The notes: generated from the letters alone by a model not told the origin. DNA of 13,187 nucleotides from Willaertia magna (GCA_902984215.1 CADWAF010000313.1:1-13187); one strand, 5' to 3'. Positions 1-8,973 are shown, numbered from the stretch's first letter. Translations and numbers: made by a program.

Positions 1-961
1 AGCCTTCTACTTTTTGTTGAATATAAGCCACAGTTGTCTTCCTTAGTGTCATTTCCTCTACCTTACTTCCCTCTGCTAATAGTGTTGGGAATTTTGTAAA
101 AAATCTTAGCAAATGAGCATAACCATAGAGTTCTGATGGTTTTTTTGATTTTAGTTTTGTCTTTTGGATTTCTTCCACTTGTTTTTGTTCAATTTTGTAA
201 AGTAATAATTTTACACAACAACTGTCAAAATAGTCAATTATTCCTCTTAATACAAATTGTGTCATTTCAATTTCTTCTTCATCACTTGATTGTTCTTGTA
301 AAGTTTGTTTATAATTATTAATTATTGTTTGAATATTTTCTTTCATTGGTAATTTATACAATTTTTCTTCTTTTACAATTTGTTTATAATCTTTTATTAA
401 ATCATCTTTAAATTTTTGAGGTAAAGTTAACGAAAATAAATTATCTTCAATTTTTCTTTTCTTTTCATTAATTTCAGTATCTTTTTCTTCTTCTTCTTCT
501 TGTTCCTCCTCTTCTTTCTCTTCTTCTTCTTCTTCCTTTTCATCATTTTCTTTATTAATTATTAACAATTCTTTATTATTTAAAAGTAAATCCATAGTTT
601 CTTCTAAAGTTTTACCTGACGTTGCTAATATAGAAATAGACATTTTAGGTTTACCTCTATTCGTACCTAATTTATATTGATTATATAAATAAATTTCATT
701 TTGTGGATAAAATAGAACAAATCTGTCATTCGCTTCATTAAAACTAATCTTTTCATCATGTGATCTATTCCAATTTAAATAGTGAACATGATATTTACCA
801 CCGGCTACTTTTTCAATTCTTGCTTGATAATACATTTCTTCACTTTTACAAAAAATATCATCTTGTTCTTTAAATTTATGATTTTTCGGAATAGGTATTA
901 ATGGAAAGGATTTATCTTCTGGATTTGGTGGAAGTGATTTTGTTTCTTTTCTTTTGCCCAT
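1..961 (-). CDS. MRG15: MRG15/Eaf3-family chromatin protein (chromodomain plus MRG domain), 3' end outside window
   Basis: Reads from ATG at 961 for 320 codons without an intron and runs off the left edge. Residues about 30-85 form an MRG-type chromo (Tudor-knot) domain, with YYQARIEKV, then KYHVHYLNWNRSHDE. A Glu-rich linker follows at about 138-162, then KKRK (167-170). The MRG domain starts near 175: LPQKFKDDLIKDYKQIV, the LYKLPMKENI segment, and ELYGYAHLLRFFTKFP at 277-292, the family's YG..HLLR.F.K.P signature. The family comprises nuclear adaptors of NuA4/Tip60 acetyltransferase and Rpd3S/Sin3 deacetylase complexes that read H3K36 methylation; nuclear function is inferred from this. The missing part should be the last portion of the MRG domain. 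The start is set by MGKRKE directly behind an A-rich leader. One expected cage tryptophan looks replaced (see findings). Family assignment is confident; MRG15 versus a paralogue is not resolvable. Confidence 0.9.
   Translation of the reverse strand, partial: MGKRKETKSLPPNPEDKSFPLIPIPKNHKFKEQDDIFCKSEEMYYQARIEKVAGGKYHVHYLNWNRSHDEKISFNEANDRFVLFYPQNEIYLYNQYKLGTNRGKPKMSISILATSGKTLEETMDLLLNNKELLIINKENDEKEEEEEEKEEEEQEEEEEKDTEINEKKRKIEDNLFSLTLPQKFKDDLIKDYKQIVKEEKLYKLPMKENIQTIINNYKQTLQEQSSDEEEIEMTQFVLRGIIDYFDSCCVKLLLYKIEQKQVEEIQKTKLKSKKPSELYGYAHLLRFFTKFPTLLAEGSKVEEMTLRKTTVAYIQQKVEG
482..537 (-). repeat. GAA-type trinucleotide tract (poly-Glu linker)
   Basis: A run of mostly TTC on the plus strand, GAA/GAG on the coding strand, interrupted by a few AAA and CAA codons. 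It encodes the acidic linker between the chromodomain and MRG domain. It is in frame, so any length change in whole triplets alters only the linker. Confidence 0.75.
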
Positions 962-1015
962 TTTTTTTTTAATTTATTTTTTTTTTAAATTATTTAAGGT
1001 GAAATTCAATGTTTT

Positions 1016-4000
1016 TTAATCCTCCTCTTCGTCAGTTTCATTGTTATCGGTTGCAGTTGGCTGTTTTTTAGAAGCAGTAACTGCTGTTGGTTTTCTTATA
1101 ATTGTTGTAGTTTTTTTGGGTAGTGTGGTAATGGGTTTTGGTTTAATTGTGGCCAGCGTTTTTGGTTTTGTTGTTGTTGTAGTATTTGTGGTTGTTACGG
1201 TTGAGGAAGCAGAAGTGGTGGTAGGGTTAGTGGTTGTTTTGCTTTCTTCAGAAGTTAAACTTGTTTTTGAAGAAGAGGATGATAAGCTCGTTTTTGAGGC
1301 GGATGATTTTAAGGGCAAGGCACTGGGTATTGTTTTAACTGTTGGCTTCTTTTTCATACCAAGAGAAGGTGATATGTCACTAACTTGGCTTTCTTCTTCT
1401 ATCTTGGCTTTAGAGCTAATCTTCTTCATGTTTTTAATGTTAGACAAGGAAGGAGATGGTCTTATCAGTTGAGGCGTTTGTGTATACTTAAAGCAAGCAA
1501 ATTGGAGTGCTGTTTTCTCTTTGTAATTATTTAAAAGTGTGTTCTTCACATTCAAAAATTCTGAACTTTCAGAGGTAAGGTTTGCCTCAAAGTCGAGTGA
1601 GGGAGAAATTTCAATAAACTTTTGAATAATTGTGCATTGTAAATTCACAATATCCTCAGTATCAAAAGCAATAAGTACGTCATTGAAAAAAGTGAATTCA
1701 ATGTCTAGTTGTAAAGCGCCATAAACATTTAAACAATCTATTCTTCTTATATATTCATTAAATGATTGTAGTAATCCAAATTTTAATTCTCTGCATATTT
1801 CTTGAGGTAAATCTTTTTTAGCCCTAAAATCCAATGTTTCATGATGAACTACTGACACCCCTAACAATACCTCAATTATATAACTTCTTATGGTAGTTGG
1901 AAGAGTGGCCTTAGACCATTTCTCCTCAGAGTTCGGTATTCCTTTGGAGAAGAAATGACTTATTGAAGTTACTTTTCTTCTAATGTACTTGTTTTGAATG
2001 AGGTTAGACAGTTCTCTGTACTTGTTATACACTTCTTGCACTTTACATTCTTTTTTAAACAATCCTTTAGTAATAGATGGACCTTTTAGCACTTCAATAT
2101 CTAGATCTATATCATCAAAATCTAGGTCGTCTAAATCGTCGTTAACTTCAATACTTAGTATCTTGTCTTCGAGCATTGTTACCGTTTTATCTATTACACC
2201 ACCTTCCTCAAACATTGAACAACAATTACACAATAACATTAAGTATTTCTTGTCAGTATCTGGACTTTCTTCTAGTGTTGATGTTAATTTGTAAATACTG
2301 TCACCAAAGCAGAGCAGAGCCTCAATAAATAATTGTTTCACATTTTCAAAATTCTACTAAGGTAAATATTTACAGAATGAAATAAAACTTACATCCATTT
2401 CATGCATTATAGATGATAGAATGTTAATTAAGTTGAACAAATACTGTTTTGCATAAATGGCTATCCTTGTCGTATTTGATTCTCTAATAAATTTCCAGTC
2501 TTCATGTAAATAAAGTGATTTAATTGATTCCATAGTTCTTTCACACAACCTTTCAATTATATCATTTTTCATATCTTGCACGAAAGTATAAAGAGGAGCA
2601 ATAAACTTTTTAGGGATTTTAAAGGCAGTTAAAGCATTCATGTGCTCAAGGAATAATTGAAGAGCTTCAATCATGTGAGGCTGATGGAAATTGCCATTGT
2701 CCATAGAGTCAAACAGAGTTTTAATTACAGCAGAAAAAATATCGTGTATTGCAATAAAAAGACTTTCGATTTCAGCTTCTTTCTGTAAAAGTTATTGTAA
2801 CTGTCATTAAAAATAATAATATTTACCTTAATTTGTTTTTCTCTTTGCCTCTTTCTGTAAAGCTCCATATTTTTAGTATTTGGTCTTTCTTCTTTTTTTT
2901 TGTTTTTGTTTTCAACATTGTATTTATCTTCTATTTTATATCTTGCAAATTTCCAAAATAGTTGTAAATTGTCACTAAACAATACACATATTTTCTTTAC
3001 AGTTTCCTTAATATTAATAACATATTCTTCAAATTTTATGTTATAAATGAATTATTTTAATTCTTACCTTTACTTATTAAAGATTCGTTATTAGGCAACA
3101 AAAATTCTTCATCTTCAATTGCTATTTTTCTTTCCATTTCTTTTCTTCCAACTACTGAAAATATATTTTTCTTTTCCTTATTTTGTTTGGTATATAATTT
3201 ATGAAATTCCATAGCAGAATCAAACATTTCTTGCATCTTGTCAATTATATAGTTATATTGATTTCTAATATAAAACCAAACGGGATCTTCTTCTTTAGCA
3301 TCTAACATATACAAATAACCAATCAATCTCTCCTTCTGGTCTTGAGGTACTTCTGGATCTTTTAACTTTGAAAAAAGGATAGAACGAACTCCCTCAATAC
3401 TTTCTGTTATAGTTACAAATAATTTTTTCATTAATCCAGAATTACTTTGTTTCAAAAAGTATTTAGCCTTCTTATAATCCATAACTATTTTCTTATACTC
3501 TTTCTGTTAAAGATAAGTAAATGATTTCTTTAAAAAACTTACCCTCTCAATATTCTCCTTAATATCATATGGGATTGTTAAAAGAAATTTAAGCTTGTCT
3601 ACAATATTGACAATCGTTCTCACTTCTTCTTGTTTAATTTTTGTGTCAATCATAGGTTTAAAAAGGGCATAACCAGATTTCTGTATATTATCAAAAGTAC
3701 TTTCTAACCTCTTGACAGCTGCATCATTAAATATATTTTTGTCTTCTTTACCTAAGAAGAATTCCTCTAATTTATCTTTTAAGTAAATATATCTCTCCAA
3801 ATTATCTTGAACAAACAGCCTTAGTTTCTGTGACTGTTGTTCTTTTCTTTTCCTACAAACAAGTCTTCCTTTCCTTAATGTCTCAAAAGGAACATGATGA
3901 TGAAATGTTGCTAAATATTTAGTAGGAATAAACCCATCTTCAAATGGATGTAATCCATTCTTTAGTTTTGGTTTTTGTAAGTTTTTAATAATATCTAAAG

Positions 4001-4346
4001 GGTCTTCACATTTATCGATTTCAATATCTGCTGGTTTTACATTCGTTTTTGGTCTATGTAATTGTATTCTTTCCAGTAGATCTTCTACTTGTTTAGCCTG
4101 TCTCCAAGTTTCTGGGATATTCTCCAATAGATTTCTTTCATCCACTTCCTCCTCACTTTCATCATCCGAAGATGCCCAACCATCCATTCCCGAAAACAAA
4201 TCATCATCAAGTATATCATTTTCCACTACCTTACTTGCTACCTTACTTATCGATTGTTTTTCTTCTTTATTGCTTTTACCATTACTTGATAAGGAGTTAT
4301 TCGAGGCTGTAGCATTATTAAGGGTAGATTTAATTTTGTTTAGCAT
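1016..4346 (-). CDS. SEC5: Exocyst complex component SEC5 (EXOC2), five exons
   Basis: Reconstructed exons (minus): 4346-3543, 3503-3068, 3026-2827, 2782-2393, 2353-1016, giving 1055 residues and a TAA stop. Introns are 39, 41, 44 and 39 nt with GTAAGT, GTAAGA, GTAAAT and GTAAGT donors; phases are 0, 1, 0, 0 and all joins stay open. Family landmarks: the N-terminal FIPTKYLATFHHHVPFETL and NLERYIYLKDKLEEFF blocks; DYKKAKYFLKQ; PQDQKERLIGYLYMLDAKEE followed by DPVWFYIRNQ; FSDNLQLFWKFARYKIEDKY; and GALQLDIEFTFFNDVLIAF near the C-terminus. These match Sec5, the octameric exocyst subunit that tethers secretory vesicles to the plasma membrane. No N-terminal IPT/TIG (Ral-binding) domain is visible; an acidic low-complexity stretch (about 45-70) lies there instead. 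Residues about 919-1055 form an unusual Ser/Thr/Lys-rich tail ending TDEEED. Length is comparable to animal, fungal and plant Sec5. Start chosen at MLNKIK, the first ATG in frame before the conserved region. Confidence 0.88.
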
Positions 4347-4423
4347 TTATTATTTTTGTTTTGCTGTTTATTGTTGTTGTTGTTTGAAAAAGTAAGCAAG
4401 GTTTTTTGTAATAATTCCCTCCA

Positions 4424-4459
4424 ACAAAATTTTCTACAAAATTTTCCACAAAATATTTA
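4424..4459. repeat. 12-bp tandem repeat, about 2.7 copies
   Basis: Units acaaaattttct, acaaaattttcc and a diverged acaaaatattta follow head to tail. Read on the minus strand in the 4515-4330 frame, two units give ENFV-ENFV. Probably a small slippage repeat in the SEC5 leader region. Confidence 0.7.
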
Positions 4460-4523
4460 TTTTCTAGCAAACCTTCACCTGTTTTGCAGTTTTGCAAATT
4501 TGTGTCTTCTTTCATTGATAAGT

Positions 4524-4564
4524 AAGTAGTTGAAGTGTTTAGTATTTAAGTAGTTGAGTTGTTT
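4524..4564. repeat. Imperfect 17-bp direct repeat, 24-bp period
   Basis: aagtagttgaagtgttt (4524-4540) recurs as aagtagttgagttgttt (4548-4564). It lies in the divergent spacer. It could be a paired binding site or a chance duplication; the sequence alone does not decide. Confidence 0.55.
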
Positions 4565-4830
4565 CATATATAAAAAATGTTGTTACAATCATTTTCAATA
4601 AAGTTAAGAGTAACCATATCTTTTTCAATATAGTTTTAGAAAGAGTTGATTAATGTGCAACATTCCTGTATTTTCATTATGATCACAATTACGCTTGTCA
4701 ATTTAAATAATTTCTAGGGATTATTTCCATCCTAAATTTTTTTCCATTTCAAGATACTTTCCTTTTTAAAAAATATATCCATACAAAGTAAAAGTCATTT
4801 CAAACAAAACAAACTGTTTTAAAAAACAAA

Positions 4831-5523
4831 ATGTCTACTGCTCCTCTTGCCCCTAATACCACTTTTCCTACTGGTAATAATATAAGCAATGATGTATATT
4901 ACGCAACAACAAACACTAGAAACGATGATGTTAGCGAAATTGTAACAGATTTAAATGGAGCAATTAAATCAACCCACACTAAACGATATATAATCCAAAG
5001 TCTTGGAATATCTTGTTTTATATTAACTATATTATTAACCTTTTCTCTATTTATAACAAGTATTATGCTTTACTTTTTTGCTGATTTTGGAAATGTAGAT
5101 AATCCAAAACATTGTAAAATGATTGGTAGGATTTGTACATCAGAATATGATCTAGAAGTTAAATGTAGAGGACAATTACTTTATAATAATAGAGAATATG
5201 TTTCAATTGATAAATATTCAATATTTTCACCAATTTGGCCACAAGTAATTGATATGACTACGGTAAATTGTTATGTTGATAAAAAGTTACAAAATGTAGC
5301 TTTACAACCACAAATTTACTTTTATTCAATTCCTTTCTTAGCTGCATCAAGTTCTCTATTTGGTTTTTCAATTGTTTTATTATTGACTTTTTTAATTATT
5401 TTATATTTTACCTTCGTTAGAAAATTAACTTCTTCTAAATTAAGGTATAGAACCATTGATGTAAGTACAGATGAAGAAAGAGAAGGTATTTTAAAGAAGA
5501 ATTATGCAAAAATTAATCCATAA
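4831..5523 (+). CDS. Unrecognised two-pass membrane protein with a four-cysteine loop
   Basis: An intronless 230-codon frame from an ATG in an A-rich context (aaaaaacaaaATG) to TAA. Residues 1-50 are polar and Ser/Thr/Asn-rich. TM1 spans about 55-83 (IIQSLGISCFILTILLTFSL onward). A loop of about 80 residues holds Cys95, Cys102, Cys112 and Cys147, enough for two disulphides. TM2 spans about 164-195 (SIPFLAASSSLFGFSIVLLL onward), followed by VRKLTSSKLRYR and an acidic-then-basic tail to 230. Basic residues just before TM1 (HTKRY) and after TM2 point to both ends in the cytosol and the loop outside or in the lumen. There is no cleavable signal peptide and no tetraspanin CCG motif. The topology recalls two-TM channel auxiliary subunits, but I see no sequence signature and assign no function. 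It lies divergent to SEC5. Confidence 0.82.
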   Translation: MSTAPLAPNTTFPTGNNISNDVYYATTNTRNDDVSEIVTDLNGAIKSTHTKRYIIQSLGISCFILTILLTFSLFITSIMLYFFADFGNVDNPKHCKMIGRICTSEYDLEVKCRGQLLYNNREYVSIDKYSIFSPIWPQVIDMTTVNCYVDKKLQNVALQPQIYFYSIPFLAASSSLFGFSIVLLLTFLIILYFTFVRKLTSSKLRYRTIDVSTDEEREGILKKNYAKINP

Positions 5524-6011
5524 ATAATATTCAATCAATTAATTCTATATTGTTTTGTAAAATTAATAAATGTCCATTATTATGATAAAATAAATTTAAA
5601 TTTTTTAAAATAATTAAATAATAATTTTCTTTTAAATATTCCTCTAATTCGTCAAATAACTTTTGTTTTATTCATCTACTATAATATTTTGTTGCTTTCA
5701 ATGTGACTAGAAGAATTATCATCAGGTCTTGTTGGAATTTTTTTTACAAACATTCAAGATCTTGAGTTCTTTATCTTCTTATAAGTATTTAGGGATGACA
5801 ACTCACTGCATTGCTATTGAATATTGTTTTAAATTACATAATGTAATGATGAATGTTGCATAACAACACTCGTCTAGATTAAATTCTACGTTATTATACA
5901 AACAACTTAAAAGTACATTCTCATTGGTAAACAATTGACAAATTATAAACAACATCACAGTTTTCAGTACTGAATAATTAAATTTAATAAAAAAATAAAA
6001 CAAAAAGCAAA
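5524..6011. other. Spacer with unexplained minus-strand coding-like patches
   Basis: No complete gene could be built here. On the plus strand it should contain the 3' end of the two-TM gene and the leader of the small membrane protein; GTAAAC at 5928 to TTTTCAG at 5967 is a possible leader intron. On the minus strand two frames look more protein-like than random AT-rich DNA. One runs about 6000-5803 and contains NLDECCYATFIITLCNLKQY. The other runs about 5671-5531 and contains KLFDELEEYLKENYY and ends HLLILQNNIELID before TGA. Between them is a short MFVKKIPTRPDDNSSSHIE frame (from 5752). I tried splice joins, including a GTGAGT donor just after the first patch, and each soon meets a stop, so a decayed gene or one with unusual splicing is possible. 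Confidence 0.35.
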
Positions 6012-6257
6012 ATGGGCTGAGGCGGGCCAAGACCACCACAACCTCCACCAACAACACCAGTATTAGCTCAAAATGATGATAGTAATAGATTAAATAATTT
6101 ACAAAATACTCTTGTAGGAGCTACATCAGGTATTCGTTCAATTTCCGTTTCCTATATTATCATTTCCGTATTGTTGGTTTTAGTTGTCGTCGGTCTTTTA
6201 TATTTTTTTATGAGAAGAAAAAGAAGATCTACAATGAGAACAGTTGAAAATCTTTAA
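6012..6257 (+). CDS. Small Pro-rich single-pass membrane protein with in-frame TGA at codon 3 (candidate selenoprotein or recoded gene)
   Basis: Frame ATG GGC TGA GGC GGG CCA, then open to TAA: 81 residues if TGA is read. Residues 4-18 are GGPRPPQPPPTTPVL, then a polar stretch (LAQNDDSNRLNNLQ). A hydrophobic helix at about 45-66 (SVSYIIISVLLVLVVVGLLY) is followed at once by FMRRKRRSTMR, then a short tail ending VENL. The charge pattern predicts the N-terminus outside or in the lumen and the C-terminus in the cytosol. The next in-frame ATG lies after the membrane helix (codon 67), so without decoding TGA or an unseen upstream exon no membrane protein is made. The leader (caaaaagcaaaATG) looks like the start context of neighbouring genes. 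The GC-rich codons on both sides of TGA suggest coding. Selenocysteine, another recoding, a base error or decay all fit; I found no convincing SECIS by eye. No family recognised. Confidence 0.5.
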
Positions 6258-6520
6258 TTTTTTTTTCATTTATTTATTAGATACAGTGAATGACAATACT
6301 TTCTTGTTAATTTTTATCTCTTTTTATAATTTTAAATTTAAATTAAATTGTTAAGTTGTTGATTAAATTTATTATTGAAATTGAAAAAGGGAAACAAGTT
6401 GTATTTGAAAATTTGTATCGACTCTTTTTTTTTGTATTTTACGAATAAAAACTTTACTATAAAAACAAAAAGTGGCGCCTTTTTTAAAGTAATTATTACA
6501 AAAAAACTACAAGAAGAAGA

Positions 6521-8971
6521 ATGCAGAAACAACTCTTTTCAATCAAGCCTTCAAAATCAAGTGTTGCTTTGGTTGGTAATAAAGGTAATAGTAACAATAG
6601 CTCAATTGCAGCTGGAAGTATTGTTAGAAGTAATGTGAGTTTAAAACCTCAAGAGACAAAGGCTAAAACAAAATATGATAGTTTAAAGAATGCAGCTGAA
6701 AGATTACTGTCAGCAAGAAGCCAACATAAGGTAAATATTCAATATACAACTTTTAATTTCTTAATATTTAATTTAGGTTTCTTTAGAGAATAAGGTTAGT
6801 ATTTAAATCTTTACAGAATTTGTATAGACTGTTCACTATTTACTATAGTCCAAGCTTCTTAGTCAAACAGAACAATGCCTTAAAAACTTGGAGGACGTTG
6901 TTTCTGATCTATCCAAAGCTAAAGTTAAAGTAAGTTCAAGGTTTATTAATCATAGTTGACCTAACATACAATAGTTAGAGGCAATGAACCAAACAGAAGA
7001 GACGAGAATAGAGAAGCTTAAATTGGGAAGTGAAGCTACTGAAAAAGCTGTACAAGGAGTTAAGGTGCTACTATCTGATGTTCTTGAAAAAAAGAAGTTT
7101 GCTTTAGATGTTGTAAACAGCTTTAAGGATGCACTCCTTTATGATCAGAAGCAATACGAAATCTATCTTGATAACTTTCATAAATTACAAGAAAATAATA
7201 GCTATTTAGATGACCAATTGAAGAGAGGTAAGTACTTTGTTTTTTACCACGAATGTTAATTTTTCGATTTTAGCTTCTAATCAAAGAAACACTAAGGAAC
7301 AAACAAAACTATCAATTGAAAGGGAGATAATTGAAATAAATAACAATATCAATGCCCTAGAAGCAGAGGAGGGCCAAACAAGGAATAGACTTTTGACAGC
7401 TCAAAATGACATTGAAAAAGAAGAAATGTCTGTAAATAATTATATTCAAATGAACGAAAATTCTAAGAAGGTTTTAGATGAATTATTTAGTTCTGAGCAA
7501 AGATTGGTGTCACAAATTGAAACTTTACAATTAAATGTAGAGCAAATAACTAATCAAATTAACCTTACTTATTCTGATGTGGTAAGTAAAAGCGTAAATA
7601 CTTTTATTATATTTTGTTTTAGAATGAAGTCGAAAATTTAATTAATTCATTCAGAGAAAGCAGTAATGCATTGCACTTTAAAGATGGATTTGAAAGACTC
7701 AAACTAAAGGGAAGTAGTGAAGTTAATAACTTGGATTGTAACAAGATAGTTTATTTAACTCAACAAATAACCAAAAGTAATAAGGAGTTAAATAAATTGA
7801 AGGAATTACTGGAATCTTCGGTGAAGGTGAATCAGTCACTTGAAAGTAATATTGAATCAATTTCTTCCAAACTCCAAGACAAAGATAAAGAATTGGCATT
7901 AGAGGAAGAAAAGGTAAGGAATACCCTTGCAACAAAGGAAGCAGTGTTTGGAGAATATGAAAATCAATTAAGGGAAATTAGTGAAATGAAAGTTAAGATA
8001 GATTCTCGTAATCAACATTTACAACAAAACAATGCTGAAATATTTGTAGCTGAAAATCGTTGTCAAATCGCTATTCAAGAACTTCAAGACAAATGTGACA
8101 AAGCAAATGAAGGTTTAGTTAACAAGCAACAAACTCTTGAACACAAGAAAAGAAAAGTAGAACACCTCAATAAGTCGATAGAAGAAACTGCTAGATTAGG
8201 TCAAGAAGCTGATAATAAACTAGTGGAAACGGATGTATACCTCCAGCAACTAGATTCAGCATTAATTGATGCTGACAAAGAAATAGAAATTAGTGAAAAC
8301 GAATTAAGACAAAGAGAAAATAATCTTGTCCTTCTTCGTGAAAATCACAAAAACATACAAAAGGAAATAGAAGAAGGAAAATCAACTATAAACTCTGATT
8401 CTATGTCAGGATTAATGGATGAAACTTCATACATGAAAGCCATTGAAGAATTCAAGAATGAAAAAGAGAATGAATTCAAACTGATGAGGGAGCAATTAAG
8501 ATTACAATTCCAAGAAAAAGTAAGTAAATATTCAATCCTTCCTTGACTAACTCTATCAAGCTACAAAGGGATAAAGAAGAGATTGACAATAAAAAGTTAC
8601 TAAATATTAAAAAGAAATTAGAAGAAAATTACCAGAAACAAGCAAGTGACTTGGATGAAAGTTACGGCAACATGTTAGATTCATTAAATACTACCATTAA
8701 AACATTGGCTAGAAAGATAGAAAGATTAGGAGAAGGAGAATCATTTGAAGAAATTTCTACTCCAACAAGTACAAGTAAAAAGTTAGAGTTCAATTCAGCA
8801 TCGGTAAGTAAATAATTTACATCTATTATCAACAATAATTAGAGTACAAGAAGTAATAATGGTGTAGGAAATAATAGTGATTTTCCATTCTCTATAGATT
8901 TTGCTGACGATCTATTTACAGATTCCGAGTCAAAAAGAGATAACTTTGATTTCTTTGATGAAGAATTTTAA
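6521..8971 (+). CDS. Long coiled-coil protein, eight exons, function unknown
   Basis: Exons: 6521-6730, 6777-6794, 6849-6929, 6975-7227, 7274-7581, 7623-8519, 8561-8803, 8843-8971; 712 residues, TAA stop. Introns are 46, 54, 45, 46, 41, 41 and 39 nt with GTAAGT-like donors (GTTAGT for the second); every join keeps frame. Residues 1-55 are basic, Ser/Asn-rich (MQKQLFSIKPSKSS). From about 56 to 645 the protein is almost entirely heptad-patterned Leu/Ile with Glu, Lys, Gln and Asn, without proline breaks, so a long coiled coil. Residues about 650-680 are a Ser/Thr/Asn linker, and the C-terminus is an acidic-aromatic tail (DFPFSIDFADDLF, then DNFDFFDEEF) that could be a short binding motif. A structural or scaffold role is inferred from shape only. 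I recognise no kinetochore, SMC, motor or centrosomal signature. The second exon is 18 nt and could be skipped in frame (706 residues). It converges on YOS1. Confidence 0.8.
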
Positions 8972-8973
8972 AT

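Larger units (their letters stand above)
4347..4830. promoter_or_regulatory. Divergent spacer between SEC5 and the two-TM gene
   Basis: This 484-bp AT-rich stretch must hold the 5' leaders and promoters of two divergently transcribed genes, SEC5 (minus, from 4346) and the membrane protein (plus, from 4831). On the minus strand the last ~50 nt before the SEC5 ATG are CAA-rich, like a leader. A TATATAAA string lies at 4567-4574, but I cannot tie it to either gene. A 61-codon minus-strand reading frame (4515-4330) runs through the SEC5 start in another frame, so it would be an upstream ORF if transcribed. Two short repeats are listed separately. I see no other coding signal. Confidence 0.5.

Noticed and set aside
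1041..1472. 143-codon plus-strand frame rich in Val and Leu
   Set aside because: It is the antisense of the Thr/Ser/Lys-rich tail of SEC5, whose ACA/ACT/AAA codons give open frames on the other strand.
1998..2294. 98-codon plus-strand Ser-rich frame
   Set aside because: Antisense of SEC5 exon 5, which is supported by family motifs and in-frame splicing.
6290..6362. ATGA ... TGAT in the 3' flank of the TGA-containing gene, as a possible SECIS core
   Set aside because: The intervening sequence gives only about four weak pairs next to the would-be quartet and no proper helix II. A wider pairing to 6408 leaves a span of nearly 120 nt. AT-rich chance pairing is more likely.
6338..6532. 64-codon minus-strand frame upstream of the coiled-coil gene
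   Set aside because: Phe/Lys/Asn composition typical of random AT-rich DNA, no homology cue, and it overlaps the leader and start of the coiled-coil gene.
6375..6638. 87-codon plus-strand frame starting before the coiled-coil gene
   Set aside because: Overlaps exon 1 in another frame; the 6521 frame continues through seven clean splice joins and this one does not.
7723..7935. 70-codon minus-strand hydrophobic frame
   Set aside because: Antisense of the main coiled-coil exon; no start context or family signal.
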